64,000 nucleotides of DNA from Cryptomeria japonica (GCF_030272615.1 NC_081410.1:259687533-259751532); one strand, 5' to 3'; shown: positions 44,603-56,619, counted from the stretch's first letter. Made by a program: numbers and translations. The notes: generated from the letters alone by a model not told the origin.

Positions 44603-45784
44603 TTGAACTAGGGCTTATGTGTTATGTTCTTCAACTTTTGGCTTCATTGGTTCTGGTTCCAAAAATAGTGTGTAAGGTTCTTCTTCTTTCTTCTCCTCAC
44701 TAGTTTCTCTTGATTTCTCAGGAAAATCATCAACTTGGACATTTACACTTTCAATGATCTTCTTGGTCCGGTTGTTGTAACATTTGTAAGCTTTGCTCTT
44801 GGTGGAGTAACCAAGAAATATGCCTTCATCACTATTGGCATCAAACTTACCAACATAATCACCTCTCTTGATAAAACATCCGCTACCAAAAATCTTAAAG
44901 TAACTGACATTAGGTGATCTACCATACCAATACTCATAGGGAGTTTTATCCTTACTTCTTTTAACCAGTATCTGGTTCATAGTGTAAACAGTTGTGGTGA
45001 CAGCTTCTCTCCATAATGTCTTAGCTACACCTCCTTGTATTAGCATAGTCCTAGCAGCTTCAACAACTTACCGGTTGTTCCTTTCTGCAATACCATTCTG
45101 CTATGGTGTCCTAGGTGCAGAAAGTTGCCTCTTAATTCCATTGTCTTTACAATAACTAGTGAATTCCTTAGAAGTAAATTCACCACCTTGATTAGTTCTT
45201 AAGCACTTTGTCTTCTTTCCACTTTCATTTTCAACTAAGGCTTTGAATGCCTTAAACTTGCTAAATGCTTTTGTATTATCTTTCAAGAAAGTGACCCACA
45301 TCATCCTTGAGCAATCATCAGTAAAAATCATGAAATACCGATCACCTTGAATATTCCTAGTCCTCATTGGTCCACAAAGGTCAGTATGAACCAAATCTAG
45401 CAAATGTTCTGCTAAGAAAGATTTGTTCTTGAAGGTTGATGATGTCATCTTCCCTAAGAGACATTCCTTGCATAGAGCGTTCACCGTTTTGTCCAACTGT
45501 GGCAAACCTCTTACTGATTTGGACTTACTGACTTTTACAATGTTATCAAAATTTATATGACAAAATGTTCGATGCCAAAGCCAACTATCTTCTACTTTTG
45601 CAATTAAGCAATTGTTGACTTTAGAACTTAAATGAAACAAGTTACCTTTGGTCTGCTTGTTGGTTGCAATCAGTTCACCTTTGCTTCCATAAATCTTGCA
45701 GACTCCATTCTTAAATTCCAGTGGGTATCCTTTGTCACTGAGTTGAGCTACACTCAAAAGATTGTGTTTTAGTCCTTCAACCAA
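44603..45784 (-). pseudogene. Ty1/copia integrase (copia-C)
   Basis: Frames 45101-45784 and 44615-45046 give the zinc-binding start (LWHRTFCHIN, C-x2-C in ALCKECLLGK), the first catalytic Asp in LVHTDLCGP, and the C-terminal part with TPYEYWYGRSPNVSYFKIFG and EGIFLGYSTKSKAYKCYN. The second catalytic position reads RTNQGGEF instead of R-T/S-D-x-G-G-E-F, so Asp is replaced by Asn. A stop lies just after APRTP, before the NG-x-x-E block. Confidence 0.88.
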
Positions 45785-46960
45785 TAGACATCATCTGCAC
45801 TTCTCTTTCCATTCAAAGAGATGGATCCCTTTCCTTTCACCATGCAGGGTGAGTCATTTCCAAATCTCACAACACCTCCATTAAACTCTCTCAAAGTAAG
45901 AAACTTACTCTGGTCACCGGTCATGTGGTGTGAACAACCATTGTCAATAATCCAATCATCAGAACTATCCATGCGAGAAACTATTGCCTTCTGATATGAT
46001 GTCTCTTCTTTAATAACAACAAAGACAATGTCCTCATTAGCATCTTCTTCAAATTCCTCATCTATAATTCCTCCATCCACTACAATGAGACAATCTCTTT
46101 TACCTTTGCCTTTGTATTTCTTATACTTCTCACGTTTTTGCTCATTATCTCCATTAGGATAGTTAGCAGCAATATGTCCAATCCGATTACATGCAAAACA
46201 CTTCAAAGGTAATTTACCTATGTACTTACCGGTACCTCTAGGTAATCGCTTCATCATCAACCTCTCTATTGGATCTAGACTCATGACTGCAACTAGATTC
46301 TCTGCTTTTCCTTACCGGTGGGGTTGAAACTGAAGCTCTAAATGCAGATTCCAACCTCTAAACACTTCCATGAAAACCATTTAATTCAAATGCAGTTAAT
46401 TTACCAATGATGGAGTCAAGTGTTACCTTTGATTTATCAATAGACTTGAGTTCTTGAATAGCTGCAATTCAGATAGCATAGACTGGTAGAAGGGTTCTCA
46501 ACACCTTGCTAACCACTATGGTATCCTCCATTGTCCCACCAACACATTTAATCTCTCCGACTATCTCCTTGATCCTTTGACCATATTGTTGAATGTTTTC
46601 ACCTTCAGTCATCCACATATCATCAAATTTACCTCTCAGACTCTCTTCTTTGACAATCTTAACATGCTCATCACCGTTATAGATATCTTCCAATTTCTTC
46701 CTAACTTTATAAGCAATCTCTAATCGGTGGACATCAACATACTCTGAATCGGACAAGGAACTGATAATGGCATCCAATGTTTGATTGTTTTCCTGTTGCT
46801 CCTTCTTTTGATCATCTAACAAAATCCCACTAGGCAAGTTATATTTAGTAACAACATGTTCCCAATATTGACTTCCTAAGCTCTTGATATAGATCTTCAT
46901 CCTATCACTCCAAATTCTGTAGTTTTCCTTATTGAACTTCAGACCTTCTTTCTTCATCAT
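45769..46960 (-). pseudogene. Ty1/copia gag and protease (copia-C)
   Basis: 46469-46960 is the UBN2-type gag start (KFNKENYRIWSDRMKIYIKS onward). 45769-46284 holds a zinc knuckle CFACNRIGHIAANYP, in which the last Cys of C-x2-C-x4-H-x4-C is Tyr, and the protease, whose DSG reads DNG in WIIDNGCSHHMTGD. The two frames are separated by a region with stops. Gag and protease were therefore both hit at critical residues besides the frame breaks. Confidence 0.88.
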
Positions 46961-47016
46961 GTTCTCCTAGATCTTTACCTCAAGCTATTAGGCTTAAACA
47001 CAAGAGGACCTGAAAA

Positions 47017-47028
47017 GCTCTGATACCA
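47017..47028 (-). other. Primer binding site of copia-C
   Basis: Minus strand TGGTATCAGAGC, the classical plant initiator-Met tRNA complement, two bases inside the 5' LTR end. Confidence 0.9.
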
Positions 47029-47030
47029 GT

Positions 47031-47586
47031 TAATAATACGATGAATCAATAAGGATCCGGTCAACTACTGAGAGGGGGGGTGAATCAATAGATAGAAAAC
47101 AAATTAAACTTTCATTAAACTTAATCCCAACTCATAAACAACTTGCAAAACTAACTGGTTTAGATATTGTACCAAAAACTGTTACTGCACTGTCAAACTT
47201 TACCGGTTGACCAAAACATCAATGATATAATGTAACAGATTTGTAACTCAGATACCATTTAACCAAAACATTAAACCATTTTACTAACATTAGTAAAAGA
47301 TCATTTTAGATCACTTTCGGTCATCTAATCATATCTAATTGTCTTTACCAGTTAATCATATCAACCATATCAAAACACATCAACAAAATCATTCACCACT
47401 TGACACAATTATTTTCCACGTGGAAACCCAATTGGGAAAAACCATGGTGGAGATGAATGCCCACAAGTATTTTGAACTCTTCTAAATTTCACCCTGTTAG
47501 GAGCCAAGCCTTGTTAGAAGCTTATACAATAATGTCCTGTTAAGAATAGATCCGGTTAGGGACCACACAGTTAAGGGATTGACTAC
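47031..47586 (-). mobile_element. 5' LTR of copia-C, cut by the Tat element
   Basis: Matches the 3' LTR from its end up to GGGATTGACTAC and then stops abruptly at 47586; the 3' LTR goes on with AATACCCTG (41729 on). The next bases (47587 on) are the end of another LTR. So about 865 bp of this LTR should resume on the far side of the Tat element, outside the window. Confidence 0.85.
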
Positions 47587-48741
47587 TGTGTCGACTTGAA
47601 TTTCATCATCAGAATACTACCTACAACATGTTAGTTTCACAAAATACAAAGGAAATGCTACAGGAAATCCATACTCAACCAATGAAACTACATGAAATTG
47701 ATATTAAAATAAAAATACTATTTTTACCTTCATGATTTATGTCTCATTGTGTCCTAACTCCACTGTTCCTAGTTGCAAATGGTGTGCTCTCAGACAAGCA
47801 CTAATAGCTTCCAAGATGGCATATGAAGAATGGATTGATAACTGATAGTTAACTGATACTATGATATGCAATGCTAAATGAGTATGCTAAATGTTTATGC
47901 TATTTGCTTCAAGATTAAAACTCACGGATGCATAAGTTTTCACAAATGATTATCTTGAAAACTCACTTGAAGAATAACTCTTTCTCAACTCAAACTCCCG
48001 ATTTTATAGACTTTGAGAGGATAAGATGATGTGGCCTGGATCAATGGTCATGATCAGATCTGTGGATTTGGATGGTTGTGAGCAAAGGTGAAGGTTGAGA
48101 GAAAGGGGGAAGGAGAAGACAAGTCTCATTCATCTCACCTTGATTAGGTTGTTGACTAAGGGAATCTAGGGATGGTTGGAGAAGATTTAGACATGAGAGG
48201 ACAAGTGGACTCAAGTCCTTCCTGAGATGTAGGGATGTTGGAGGGAATATAGAGGAAAATTTAACAAATATGTGTACATACACAATATTTCATTAAATTT
48301 AGAGGTTGAAGATAAATGATGAATTAATATTTAAGAAATATTAATATCTTTAGCCACATGTTTGATGAGTTGGCAAATGGAAGATGAAGTGGAGATGGAA
48401 GGATGAGTTGGAAAAGAGATTAAATAATTAAGATTTATTTAATATTTGAGACTATAGGATAGAAGAATAATCATTAAATATTAGATATTCGAATGATTGG
48501 AGGAAATAATTAAATATTTAGATATTCAATTAATTGATCAGAAGAATAATTAAATATTAGATATTTAATTAATTAGAGGAATAGGATAGATGAATTAATT
48601 AATAAAATATTTCAATTAAATTAATTAATAGGAAGACACGAAATGAATTAAATAAATTAATCTTTTCAAATTAACTATTTAATAGAAGAATAAATATAAA
48701 ATATTTATTTAATCGCTCATAGCCATTTTTATGTGTATACA
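47587..48741 (-). mobile_element. 3' LTR of a Tat-lineage Ty3/gypsy element
   Basis: Minus strand: starts TGTATACACAT at 48741 right after a purine tract and ends CGACACA at 47587, 1155 bp. It borders the truncated copia-C LTR; ACTAC (47582-47586) would be its target duplication. 48330-48720 is very AT rich with repeated TTAAATATTAGATATT-like words. No partner LTR in the window, so ends rest on the TG/CA bases, the purine tract and the sharp break in copia-C. Confidence 0.75.
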
Positions 48742-48757
48742 TTTTGCCCCTCTTTGA
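48742..48757 (-). other. Polypurine tract of the Tat element
   Basis: Minus strand CAAAGAGGGGCAAAA directly before TGTATACA; GGGGCAAAA-type tracts are usual in Tat/Athila elements. Confidence 0.7.
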
Positions 48758-49095
48758 AATGATGTCAAGACAACATTGTTTCAAAGATTAAATCAAGTCT
48801 CAATAGTGTGCTTGATGGAGATTGAAAATCCTGATTGTGTGCCCCCAAGGGAGATTGATCGTGAATTTGTTGAAAAATTTGCATAAGCGATTTATCTCAC
48901 GATAATTGAAAAGGTTTGTCAATTAAATTTATTTATGAAAAATAAATATAATTGCCCCATTGAAAAACATTAATTACCCTTCAGAATAGTAAATATAAAA
49001 AAAACCAAAGTTAATTTTAATCTCATTTGCATCCTTGTCAGCTTTGTGAAGAAATTGTCTTGGTGAGGTGGAAAAATGGTGATCCCATTGGAGAA
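48758..49095 (-). other. Tat element internal DNA left of copia-D
   Basis: About 340 bp without coding signal; continues at 55838. Ends in the GAGAA target site of copia-D. Confidence 0.65.
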
Positions 49096-50196
49096 TGTTG
49101 GTATTATGGATGTGTTGCATTAGTTTTGTCATTGATGTCAACACTTATCCTTCTGGAGATCTTTGGTTATGTTGAACCAACACATTACGTTCACCGACAA
49201 GTTTAGTGACTTATGCACAGTCACCAGTATATTGTTCATCGACAGGTTATATTGTTCACCAACACTAAGGATGACTTGTTATCATCTAGATATCACTTGG
49301 TTATGTCGAAGACATGGTTTGGATACTTGATTTTGGTATTTTGGTTATTGGTCTAAACGGGTTGACATATTTGTTGTTATCGACAAATTGGTCTAGGTTA
49401 TGGACCGGCATGCATTATCTATTCCAGATCAACACGACATGTTATGGAGATGATTTACTAATTGGATATTGTTGTAAATGCATTGAGCTGACATGATGCA
49501 TCGCATCTTGACTTATTTGTAATTGAGTTTATTGTAATATTCTTAGTTAGCCGACCTACACATTTGGTCTTAGGTTTTGGTATATATGTAAGATCTCATT
49601 TATGAGATGATGTAATATGTAGAAGGAAGATAACGGTATATGGTATATGGTTTTGTAACATGGTATGTGTGAATATTGAAGATCATATGAGTAGACCATA
49701 TAGAAGGTTCAAGGAAGGTTTGAAGGTGATTATCAGAGCTTAACCGATACTAAATCCAGCATTTGGAGATGCTACTTTGAGTAGTACATTATCATTGGAT
49801 TTAACCATCCAATTGTAGTCAATGTAACTCCTATTTTGTGATTGAGTAGTGAGCTCTAGGCAGTTGGCCTTTCTGCATGTGCAGACCCCATTTGTACACA
49901 CATACTATCTGCAGTAGTATCATCTGATTGTGGGTAAGGTTTCCCACAGTGGTTTTTCCCCTTACAGGGTTTCCACGTACAAATCTCTATGTTATGTGTT
50001 ATGTGTTGTGGATGTTGTTTCTCTTTCTATTTTATGCATTGAGTTTCACCGGTATTAATATTAACTGCCAATCTGTCAACCAGCATTAAGTTTGGTTTAC
50101 CGGTATCAAGTATCAAGTTTGATTAAGTTATATTTGGGTTGAAATTAATTGACAACTGATTCACCCCCCCTCTCAGTTGCCTCTCAGGTCCTAACA
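49096..50196 (+). mobile_element. 5' LTR of copia-D
   Basis: Starts TGTTGGTATTATGG, ends GGTCCTAACA, 1101 bp. Preceded by target duplication GAGAA (49091-49095). Matches 54742-55832; by eye about one mismatch in 11 bases over the first 220, so the insertion is old. Ends in CACCCCCCCTCTCAGTTG, a block also present near the end of the copia-C LTRs, which shows the two families are related. The open frame 49314-49496 recurs in the 3' LTR and is not a gene. Confidence 0.95.
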
Positions 50197-50198
50197 AT

Positions 50199-50210
50199 TG
50201 GTATCAGAGT
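50199..50210 (+). other. Primer binding site of copia-D
   Basis: TGGTATCAGAGT, two bases after the LTR end; complementary to initiator-Met tRNA with one change. Confidence 0.9.
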
Positions 50211-50253
50211 TAAGTCCTGTTTTTGTAGAAGTTTAACAACTTGAGGAGATTCT

Positions 50254-51042
50254 ATGGCAACAAACTTTTTCAGGAAGGACAGTCTGAAACTTGATGAAAC
50301 TAACTATGGTATATGGAAGATCATAATGGAGACACATCTGAATTGCATTGGAAGAGACATATGAGATGTTACAAAGAATGGCTATGTTGGTCCTACACCA
50401 AATCAACCTAATCCACCAACATTGGGTAAGGATCAAGAGAATGATTGCAAAGCAAGAGAAGCACTCTTGAGCACCTTGTCAGATCAACAAATCATGGGAT
50501 TATCAGACCGGTCTATTGCTAAAGCTATTTGGGATAAATTGGAGACATTGAATGAAGGAGATACTGTCAAAATTGCTAAACTGGAATGCTTTCGGGTCAG
50601 GTATGAAAATCTGAAAATGGAAGAAGATGAAAGAATTTTTACTTTTATGGAAAGGGTTAATGAAATTGTTTTGGGAATACAATGTTGTGGAGGCTCCTTA
50701 AGTGAAGATGAGATTGTTTCTAAAGTTTTAAGAGCTTTGCCACCGACATACAAAATGAAAGTAACTGCTATTAATGAGTTGAGAACAATGCCTAATACAT
50801 CGGTATCTAGAGATACCTTGGTTGGAAAACTTTTAGCATTTGAGCTTGAGGAATTTGGTCATGTTGCTACAATTAAGACAGATGTAGCCTTCAAAGCATC
50901 ATCATCATTTGCAGCATCGTCATCATCATCTGACAAATCTGATTGGAAAGCACTTTATGCAAGAGAACTTAAAGATATCAGGAAGGAAAATGAAGAACTT
51001 GAAGCGTTATTTGCAAGGAATAAGCCTAAAGGCCCTATTTGA
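50254..51042 (+). pseudogene. Ty1/copia gag (copia-D)
   Basis: ATG at 50254 starts MATNFFRKDSLKLDETNYGI. A TGA at 50362 stands where this family has Trp (GRDI-W-DVTKNGY). The frame then stays open as the UBN2 gag (WDKLETLNEGDTVKIAKLE, VLRALPPTYKMKVTAINELR, TLVGKLLAFELEEFG) to a TGA at 51040. Same frame as the protease and integrase that follow, so the only lesions are nonsense codons. Confidence 0.9.
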
Positions 51043-51960
51043 AGTAAGTATGAAGGTAAAGCACCATTTAAATGTTTTAACTGCAATAAAGTTGGTTATA
51101 TGGCATCTAGATGTCCTGATAGACATGCAAGATTGAGAGAAGAAGCTAAAAGAACATATAAGCCTAACCTTGAATATCGGAGATATAGATTTAAGAAGAA
51201 TAGAGACAAATCATGTTACTATGTTGATGAAGGAGTTACTGATGATTCTGATGAAGAACCGACAGACAATGGATGGGCTTTTGTTGCAATAAAAGAAGAT
51301 CAACTGGCACCTATTGTTCCACCAGTAGAGCAGGCCCTGGCAGCTAAAATTGAAGAAAAAGATGAATGGATTATAGATTCCGGATGTTCACATCATATGA
51401 TTGGTGATAAAAGTAAATTCTTATCTTTTCAGAAATACAATGGAGGTCTAGTAAGATTTGGGGATGATAAAGCTTGTTTGATCAAAGAAAAAGGCACTAT
51501 ATCTTTTGATGGTAAGCACAATACTGACAACGTTTATTATGTTGAAGGTTTGAAGCATAATCTTTTGAGTGTTGGTGAATTAGTTGAAAAGGGATTTCAG
51601 TTACAGTTCAAGAATGGTAAATGCAAAATTATGAACAGAATTGGTTTGGAGATTGCAATCGGTAATCAGACTAGAGGTAATATATTTCATTTGAATAACA
51701 ATGAAAAGAAATGCTTGATTTCACATATTGATGAAAGTTGGTTATGGCATAAGAGACTTTGTCATGTGAATTTTGATTGCATTATAAAGATCAGTTCAAC
51801 TAAGGCAGTAAGGGATTTACCTAAGATTGTAAAACTTCATAATCCGGTATGTAAGGAATGTCAAATGGGAAAGCAAGTTAGAACAACTTTTAAGAGTATT
51901 TCTGAGAAATCCAATAATGTTCTTGATTTAATCCATTCTGACTTGTGTGGTCTGGCATGA
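51043..51960 (+). pseudogene. Ty1/copia zinc knuckle, protease and integrase start (copia-D)
   Basis: In the gag frame. The zinc knuckle CFNCNKVGYMASRC has Tyr where the metal-binding His belongs. The protease has the intact active site in WIIDSGCSHHMIGD. GAG-pre-integrase shows LWHKRLCHVNF and C-x2-C in VCKECQMGK; the first integrase Asp is in LIHSDLCG. A TGA at 51958 ends the stretch; in the same frame a TAG follows at about 51973. Confidence 0.92.
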
Positions 51961-52800
51961 ACAAGAAGTCTATAGGGAGATAGATACTTTATGCTAATAA
52001 TTGTTGATTATTCTAGAATGTGTTGGGTTACCTTTCTCAGGGAGAAATCAGAAGCTTTTGGGAAATTCAAACTATTCAAATCAATGGTAGAGAATGAAAC
52101 CCGTAAGAAAATCAAATGTTTAAGATCAGATCAAGAAGTTGAATTTACATCTAAGGAGTGTAATACATTTTTTGAAGTAAATAGAATCAAAAGACAACTA
52201 TCAGCACCTCAGACACCTTAGCAAAATGGAGTTGTGGAAAGGAAGAACATAACTATTCTGGATGCAGCTAGAAGCATGATATTGGAAGCAAATCTACCTC
52301 ACATGTACTGGAGAGAAGCATTGAATACAACAGTTTACACTTTTAACAGAGTTCACATCAAAGGTGAAACCGGTAAGACACCTTATGAACTATGGTTTGG
52401 TAATACTCCTACTTTTAAATACTTTAGAATATTTGGAAGCAAATGTTATATTAGGAGAGATGAGTATATTGGTAAATTTGATCCTAGAAGTGATGAAGGA
52501 ATATTTCTTGGTTATTTATCTAAAAGCAAGGCATATAGATGTTTTAATAAAAGATTGCAGAAAATCATTGAGAGTGCAAATGTGAAGATAGATGAACACT
52601 TTAGAGGAAATTCAAGATCTATGGATTTTGAACCAGCATTTGAGATGATCATAAATGAACCTATACAGAGTGCACTAGTATAGAATGTGGATCCAGTCAC
52701 ATCGGCATCATTAGAGAATTCCACAGTGACTAAAGAACAACAAGAAGTGAACACACCCAGGTATGTAAGACTGAATCACTCTGAAAGTTAGATAATTGGG
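51961..52800 (+). pseudogene. Ty1/copia integrase core and C terminus (copia-D)
   Basis: Same frame. RYFMLIIVDYSRMCWVTFL, then the second Asp in LRSDQEVEF (the usual G-G is lost) and, after a TAG at 52219, the catalytic Glu in NGVVERKN. The C-terminal part has TPYELWFGNTPTFKYFRIFG and EGIFLGYLSKSKAYRCF. Further TAG codons at 52681 and about 52789. Confidence 0.92.
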
Positions 52801-53580
52801 AATAAGTATCAAGGTGTTATGACTAGAGGAAGATTGGCAAATGAAGAGGTATGTTTAATTTCTCAAATTGAACCAACATTTGTTATTGAGGCATGTGAAG
52901 ATAAACATTGGATTAAAGCTATGGAAGATGAATTAGAACAAATTGAAAAGAATAACACATGGACATTGGTTCCCCGACCTAAAGACAAAAATATAATTGG
53001 AACTATGGAGGTATTCAGAAATAAAATTAATGAAGATGGCAAGGTAATAAAAAACAAAGCAAGATTAGTGTGTAAAGGATATTCACATAAAGAGGGAATT
53101 GATTACAATGTAACCTTTGCATCGGTAGCTAGAATTGAGGCAGTCAGATTATTTCTTGCATTTACAGCTCACAAGAACTATGAAGTATATCAAATGGATG
53201 TAAAATGTGCATTTCTGAATGGTGGTCTTGAAGAGGAAGTTTACATTGAACAACCTGATGAATTTTCATTGGCAAATGATAAAGATATGGTTTGCAGATT
53301 AAGGAAATCTTTGTATGGATTGAAGCAAGCTCCTAGAGCTTGGTATGCCAGATTGGACAAATATCTTTTGAAACTTGGTTACACTAAAGGTAATGCTAAT
53401 AGCAACTTATATCTCAAAGTGACTAATGATGAAATCTTGATTATTGAAGTTTTTGTTGATGATGTCATTTTTGGAGGAGAAGATGGATTGTGTAAAGACT
53501 TTGCTAATAAGATGCAGGAAGAATTTGGAATGTCTATGATTGGGGAGATAAAATTCTTTTTAGGATTGCAGATTTCATAG
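52801..53580 (+). pseudogene. Ty1/copia reverse transcriptase (copia-D)
   Basis: Same frame, open for about 253 codons: [64 protein letters not shown], and a catalytic box FVDDVIFGG (Phe for Tyr, Asp pair kept). Ends [14 protein letters not shown] with a TAG at 53578. Confidence 0.92.
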
Positions 53581-54410
53581 ATTGATAAAGGTATATTCAT
53601 ATGTCAAACAAAGTACTTGAAGGAACTACTGAAGACATTTGGTATGGAAAAATTTAAACTGATAAGTACTCCTATGACTACAACTGATAAATTAACATTG
53701 AAGGATGATTCAACTCCTGTTAATCCAACAAGATATAAATCTATGATTGAAGGTTTACTGTATTTGACACAAACAAGATCTTATATAATGAATGTAGTAT
53801 GTATTGTTTCAAGATTTCAGAGTAATCCTAAAGAAAATCATGAATCAGCAACGAAAAGGATTTTTTCGGTATCTACAAGGCACAACAAATCTTGGTTTAT
53901 GGTATCCTAAAGATGAAAATTTTGATTTATGTGCATACACTGATGCAAATTGGGCAGGAGATGTAGATGATAGAAATAGCACCACCGGCGTGGAATTCTT
54001 TCTTGGTAGCAGATTGATTTCATGGTTGAGCAAGAAACAAAGTTGTACATCATTATCAATAGCAGAATCAGAATATGTTGTAGCAACAACTAATTGTACT
54101 AAGGTATTATGGATTAAGTAAATGTTGAAGGACATAAAGGTAAAATACAAAGAACCTATAATCATTTATTGTGATAATTCAACAACAATTGATATATTAA
54201 AGAATCTGGTATTTCACTCTAAAACTAAACTTGTTTCTATCAAATATAATTTTCTGAAAGAGAATGTTGAAGCAAAATAAGTGAGATTGGTTTATGTGAA
54301 TACTAAAGAGAAGATTGCATATATCTTTACTAATCCTTTGCCTAAGGAAACTTTTGAATATCTCAAAGAGAAGCTTGGGGTAATACCCTCACTGGTAGAG
54401 ACTTAGACAA
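53581..54410 (+). pseudogene. Ty1/copia RNase H (copia-D)
   Basis: 53617-53910 continues in frame (TFGMEKFKLISTPM, MIEGLLYLTQTRS); a frameshift at about 53850 then moves the reading to 53804-54121 (YTDANWAGDVDDRNSTTG, SWLSKKQSCTSLS, SEYVVATTNCTKVLW). A TAA at 54119 and further degraded but recognisable sequence (YCDNSTTI, KLGVIPS) lead to the end near 54410. Confidence 0.9.
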
Positions 54411-54729
54411 TTGATGATTGGCATCAAACCAACAAAATTAACAGAAAAACTTTTTTCCGGCTTTGATAGAAGAGAGCTACTTCTCAGGGGGGGTAGTTGG
54501 TTATAACAATTGATTATTGTAATTGGTTGTATGTTTTGGTATTTATATTGCTTTGGCATTTGATGTCAAAGGGGGAGAGATATCTATGGAAAAACTTTGT
54601 ATTTAGGAAACATTATCCTATGGGGAGAGATTATTCATTGAGGGAGAGATATATACTCTTTGCATTTGTATTTGGTTTTTGGCATTCTGTTTTGGCACTT
54701 AGATGTTTTTTCATCTTGTGTTTCCATCC
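54411..54729 (+). other. 3' untranslated region of copia-D
   Basis: About 320 bp between pol and the polypurine tract, with three GGGGGAGA- or GGGGAGAG-type purine runs (54571, 54619, 54642 approx.) before the main tract. No coding signal of its own. Confidence 0.7.
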
Positions 54730-54741
54730 AAAGGGGGAGAT
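54730..54741 (+). other. Polypurine tract of copia-D
   Basis: AAAGGGGGAGAT right before the 3' LTR. Confidence 0.9.
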
Positions 54742-55832
54742 TGTTGGTATTATGGATGTGTTTCATTAGTTTTGTCATTAATGTCAACACTTATCCTTCT
54801 GGAGATCTTTGGTTATGTTGAACCAGAACATTATGTTCACTAAAAGTTCAGTGGCTTATGCACAGTCACCGGTATATTGTTCACCGATAGGTTATATTGT
54901 TCACTGGCACTAAGGATGACTTTTTATCATTTGGAGATCACTTGGTTATGTCAAAGACATGGTTTGGATACTTGGTTTTGGTATTTTGGTTATTGGTCTA
55001 AATGGGTTGACATATTTGTTGTTACCAACAAATTGGTCTAGGTTATGGACCGACATGCATTATTTATTCCAGATCAGCACGACACGTTATGGAGATGATT
55101 TACTAATTGGATATTGTTGTAAATGTATTGAGACGACATGATGCATCACATCTTGACTTATTTGTAATTGAGTTTATTGTAATATTCTTAGTTAGCCAAC
55201 CTACACATTTGGTCTTAGGTTTTGGTATATATGTAAGATCTAATTTGTGAGATGATGTAATAGGTAGAAGGAAGATAACTGTATATGGTATATGGTTTTG
55301 TAACATGGTATGTGTGAATATTGAAGATCATATGAGCAGACCATAGAGAAGGTTCAAGGAAGGTTTGAAGGTGATTATCAGAGCTTAACCGGTACTAAAT
55401 CCAACATTTGGAGATGCTACTTTGAGCAGTACATTATCATTGGATTTAACCATCCAATTGTAGTCAGTGTGACTCCTATTTTGTGATTTAGCAATGAGCT
55501 CTAGGCGATTGGCCTTTTTGCATGTGCAGACCCCATTTGTACACACATACTATCTGCAGTAGTATCATCTGATTATGGGTAAGGTTCCCCACCGTGGTTT
55601 TTTCCCTTACAGGGTTTCCATGTACAAATCTTTGTGTTGTGTTGTGGATGTTGTTTCTCTTTTTGTTTTATGCATTGATTTTCACCGGTATTAATATTAA
55701 TTGCTATTCTGTCAATCGACATTAAGTTTGGTTTACCAGTATTAAGTATCAAGTTTGATTAAGTTATATTTGGATTGAAATTAATTGACAACTGATTCAC
55801 CCCCCCTATCAGTTGCCTCCCAGGTCCTAATA
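54742..55832 (+). mobile_element. 3' LTR of copia-D
   Basis: 1091 bp, starts TGTTGGTATTATGG; the terminal CA has become TA. Followed by GAGAA (55833-55837), the perfect partner of 49091-49095. The element is thus complete, 49096-55832, 6737 bp. Confidence 0.95.
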
Positions 55833-55837
55833 GAGAA

Positions 55838-55946
55838 CCATCAATTTGAGCGTGTTTGATGATATCAACGACCTCCTGAGTATGGGTATCTGACATGTAT
55901 CTTATCTTGAGCTTTTTGCAACTTGTCATACAATTTTTCATGTTTG
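55838..55946 (-). other. Tat element internal DNA right of copia-D
   Basis: Continues 49095. No coding signal. Confidence 0.6.
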
Positions 55947-56300
55947 TTTAGCGCATTTTTGGTTATTTTGATTTTATTTTTTTTTCGGCAATTCTGTTTA
56001 GCATTTTCATTTTATATGTTAGCGCTTTTGCATTGGATGTTAACGCTTTTGATTGATTTAGCACATTCGTTTGTTTTGTTCATGCCTTTGTGATTTATGT
56101 TAGCGCGTTTGTTAAGTCAATGCTTATGCTTTGAGTGTTTGCGCATTTGATGTTTACGACAACACTTTTGATTGTTTCATGCATATGCTCGAAGATTTAG
56201 CGCTTTTGTGAAAAAGGTTCACACATATGTGTGTTTCAATGCATGTGTTCAATAGATAACGCTTTTGTTAAAAAGATTAGCGCTTTTGTTTCAGATGAAA
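55947..56300 (+). repeat. Degenerate TTAGCGCTTTTG repeat block
   Basis: TTAGCGCTTTTG and close variants (TTAACGCTTTTG, TTAGCGCATTTTTG, TTAGCACATTCG, TTAGCGCGTTTG and so on) recur about 15 times, every 15-45 bp, with the palindrome AGCGCT at the core of the best copies (56021, 56199, 56279 approx.). The block lies just upstream of the antisense PMD frame. Confidence 0.75.
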
Positions 56301-56619
56301 ATGTTTGATGTTGTTCATAGTAAAATTCACGTTGATGATTAGATTTAGGCATTTTGATGCACAATTGTGATGGATATGATAAATGATTGATTGATTTGAT
56401 TTGATTGGATAGATTAGCTCTAAGAAATCAATTTAGTTTCTGATGAAGAGCATAGTAGAGTTTGATTGAACTCAATGATTGATAGAAAACCATGTTTGGG
56501 AGGTTTTAATTGATTTGATAGCCTGATTTGCTTCAATTGAAAAGATTTACCAAATGTTGATGTGATAGATTAGCGATCTCTTTGATTTGATAGATAGATG
56601 ATTGATGATCGAATTCTCT
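56301..56619. other. DNA between repeat block and PMD frame
   Basis: AT-rich, many TTGATT/GATTGA words. May hold the 5' end of the antisense ORF transcript; no clear TATA box or start codon in the PMD frame was found. Confidence 0.4.

Noticed and set aside
47017-47028. tRNA gene fragment
   Set aside because: The match to the tRNA 3' end is the primer binding site of copia-C; no cloverleaf can be formed around it. The same holds for 50199-50210.
49314-49496. 60-codon frame also found at 54959-55141
   Set aside because: The two frames are the same place in the two LTRs of copia-D. No domain and no sign of use.
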